This document shows positions 62,344 through 64,000 of a stretch of DNA of 64,000 nucleotides, piece by piece; position 1 is the first letter of the stretch, and each line of letters starts with the position of its first letter. The notes beneath the pieces were generated by a model, which was given only the letters and a program-made list of their open reading frames with translations, had not been told where the DNA came from and made no database searches. Source of the DNA: Streptomyces hyaluromycini (GTDB taxonomy: Bacteria > Actinomycetota > Actinomycetes > Streptomycetales > Streptomycetaceae). The stretch lies in NCBI RefSeq assembly GCF_002217755.1, contig NZ_BCFL01000029.1, positions 1 through 64,000 on the forward strand, read 5' to 3'. Position numbers and translations under genes: made by a program.

Positions 62344-64000
62344 GTGAACGCTTCGCACCGCTCGTCCGACCTCGATCGCCGGCTGGCCCGCGATCCCATC
62401 GCCGTCGTCGGCCTGTCCGCCCTCTACCCCAAGTCGCGTGACCTGCGCGAGTTCTGGGCGAACGTGGTCTCCGCCGCCGACTGCATCGAGGACGTCCCCG
62501 CGACCCACTGGGACGTGTCGGAGCACTACGACTCCGACCCCGCCGCCCCCGACAAGACGTACTCCCGGCGCGGCGGCTTCATCCCCGACGTCCCGTTCAA
62601 CCCGCTGGAGTTCGGGCTGCCGCCCAACACCCTCGAAGTCACCGACGTGCTCCAGCTGTTGAGCCTCGTCGTGGCACGTGACCTGCTCAAGGACGCGGGC
62701 GCCGACCAGGACTGGTACGACGCCTCGCGCACCGGGGTGGTCCTCGGGGTGACCGGCGCCAACCAGCTCACCCAGCCGCTGTCCGCCCGGCTGCAGACAC
62801 CGGTGCTCAAGGAGGTGGTCCGCTCCTGCGGGCTCTCCGACCGGGACGCGGAGGAGATCGCGGAGAAGTTCAAGCTGGCCTTCGCGCCCTGGGAGGAGAA
62901 CTCCTTCCCCGGCATGCTGGGCAACGTGGTCGCGGGCCGGATCGCCAACCGGCTCGACCTCGGCGGCACCAACATGACGATCGACGCGGCCTGTGCCAGC
63001 TCGCTCGGCGCGGTCAAGTCGGCGGTCAGCGACCTGCTGGAGCGCCGCTCGGACATGATGCTGGTGGGCGGCTGCGACGCCGAGAACACCATCTTCATGT
63101 ACCTGTGCTTCTCCAAGACGCCCGCGTTCTCCAAGGCCGGGCGGATCCGCCCGTTCGACGCGGACGCCGACGGCACCCTGATCGGCGAGGGCATCGGCAT
63201 GCTGGCGCTGCGCCGCCTCGCCGACGCCGAGCGCGACGGCAACCGGATCTACGCGGTCCTGCGCGGCATCGGCTCCTCCAGCGACGGCCGCTTCAAGTCC
63301 ATCTACGCCCCGCGCAAGGAGGGGCAGATGGCGGCGCTGCGCCGGGCGTACGAGGACGCGGACGTCACCCCGGACTCGATCGAGCTGTTCGAGGCGCACG
63401 GCACGGGCACGGCGGTCGGCGAGGCGACCGAGCTCTCGGCGCTGTCCGCGGTGGTCTCGGAGTACACCGGGGAACGGCAGTTCGCGGCCGTCGGCAGTGT
63501 GAAGTCGCAGATCGGGCATACCAAGGCGGCCGCCGGCGCGGCCGGCATGATCAAGCTGTCGCTGGCCCTGCACCACAGGCTGCTGCCGCCGACCATCAAC
63601 GTGGACCGGCCCAACCCGGCCATCGACTGGTCCGAGAGCCCGTTCTACGTCGGCACCCGCACCCGCCCCTGGATCCGGGACCCGCGTCGGCCGCGGCGCC
63701 GGGCGGCCATGTCCTCGTTCGGCTTCGGCGGCACCAACTTCCACCTGGTGCTGGAGGAGCACGGCGACGGGGACGACCTGCGGGTGATGTTCCCCGTGAG
63801 CCGGACCTATGTATGGCATGAACCTGACATGAATGGTCTGGTGCGGGCGGTGGACGGCGGGGCCGAGCCCCGCACCGGCCCCGCACCGCACGGCCACCCC
63901 CGGCTCGCCCTCGTCGCCCGCTCCGCGGCCGAACTCGCCGAACTGCGCGCCCTGGCCGCCGAGCGGCTGCGGGCCGAGCCGGACGCCGAGGCCTGGTCGC
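62344..64000 (+). CDS. Type I ketosynthase gene of PfaA/HglE-like (PUFA/glycolipid) type, cut by window edge
   Basis: 552 codons of an open reading frame that runs off the right edge. Residues about 1-470 form a ketosynthase: DPIAVVGLSALYPKSRDLRE, KTYSRRGGFIPDVPFNPLEF, GLPPNTLEVTDVLQLLSLVV, active-site Cys217 in DAACASSLGAVKS, then EAHGTGTAVGEATE and SVKSQIGHTKAAAG with the two His. The GLPPN-EVTD block is characteristic of polyunsaturated fatty-acid (PfaA) and heterocyst-glycolipid (HglE) synthases rather than modular PKS. SSFGFGGTNFHLVLEEHG closes the domain. Further domains lie beyond the edge. GTG 62344 has no strong ribosome-binding site close by. Confidence 0.85.
   Translation, partial: MNASHRSSDLDRRLARDPIAVVGLSALYPKSRDLREFWANVVSAADCIEDVPATHWDVSEHYDSDPAAPDKTYSRRGGFIPDVPFNPLEFGLPPNTLEVTDVLQLLSLVVARDLLKDAGADQDWYDASRTGVVLGVTGANQLTQPLSARLQTPVLKEVVRSCGLSDRDAEEIAEKFKLAFAPWEENSFPGMLGNVVAGRIANRLDLGGTNMTIDAACASSLGAVKSAVSDLLERRSDMMLVGGCDAENTIFMYLCFSKTPAFSKAGRIRPFDADADGTLIGEGIGMLALRRLADAERDGNRIYAVLRGIGSSSDGRFKSIYAPRKEGQMAALRRAYEDADVTPDSIELFEAHGTGTAVGEATELSALSAVVSEYTGERQFAAVGSVKSQIGHTKAAAGAAGMIKLSLALHHRLLPPTINVDRPNPAIDWSESPFYVGTRTRPWIRDPRRPRRRAAMSSFGFGGTNFHLVLEEHGDGDDLRVMFPVSRTYVWHEPDMNGLVRAVDGGAEPRTGPAPHGHPRLALVARSAAELAELRALAAERLRAEPDAEAWS

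Noticed and set aside
1..64000. CRISPR arrays, insertion sequences, integrase genes or rRNA
   Set aside because: No regularly spaced repeats, transposase or integrase motifs, or rRNA-like sequence were seen.

Overview
The window looks like a chromosomal segment of a Streptomyces or close relative. GC is very high with strong third-position GC bias, GTG starts and ATGA/GTGA coupled overlaps are common, and the content is typical of the genus: a Tat-exported beta-helix protein, CUT1 sugar transporter genes with no ATPase gene, LacI/GntR/IclR/LysR/MarR regulators, an EshA-type encapsulin shell protein and a type I polyketide/PUFA-like synthase. Nearly all of the sequence is coding. I see no insertion sequence, integrase, rRNA gene, complete tRNA or CRISPR array.

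Layout. 1-5.8 kb: an 8-oxoguanine-deaminase-like amidohydrolase cut by the left edge, a CE7 esterase, a SnoaL-like protein, a beta-lactamase-fold serine hydrolase, a GntR/HutC regulator with a DasR-like operator upstream, and a methyltransferase. 5.8-7.8 kb: a secreted parallel beta-helix protein. 8-20 kb: a two-armed catabolic locus that I read as an aromatic meta-cleavage pathway. The minus arm is FAH hydrolase, extradiol dioxygenase, HisD-like dehydrogenase and SDR. The plus arm is ABM protein, FAD monooxygenase, amidohydrolase/decarboxylase, cyclase-family protein with altered metal motif, bicovalent-flavin oxidase and a second FAH hydrolase, followed by a LysR regulator and another SDR. 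20-23.8 kb: a Pro/Gln-rich membrane protein and an SDR-VOC-MFS operon.

24-29.3 kb: a short Rho paralogue with a C-rich leader and a degenerate primary RNA-binding motif, a D,D-carboxypeptidase, and two coupled polytopic glycosyltransferases, one of which overlaps the carboxypeptidase gene antisense. 29.4-31.7 kb: a divergent LysR/class V aminotransferase pair. 31.7-37.5 kb: an amino-acid locus on one strand (FadR-type regulator, permease, asparaginase, aspartase, glutaminase) able to import Asn and release ammonia, Asp and fumarate. 37.6-41.1 kb: uppP, a crcB-DUF190-crcB fluoride-export operon, an SMP-30-like protein and an ArsR regulator.

41.3-49.5 kb: a galactan locus (GH53 galactanase, GH42 beta-galactosidase, ABC binding protein, two permeases, LacI repressor) with three matching 14-bp operators in the divergent promoter region. 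49.7-58.9 kb: VOC and MarR genes, a PqqB-like hydrolase, a membrane protein, an SseB-domain protein, a family 2B encapsulin/EshA-like protein, an NCS1 permease coupled to an isochorismatase-type hydrolase, and a CooC-like ATPase with a Zur-box-like site followed by an SCO5389-type small protein. 59-64 kb: IclR and AraC regulators, then a free-standing ACP, a thioesterase and the start of a PfaA/HglE-type ketosynthase gene that runs off the right edge, which is probably the beginning of a lipid or polyketide biosynthetic cluster.

The best candidates for something undescribed are the Rho paralogue, the 8-20 kb catabolic locus and the orphan encapsulin.
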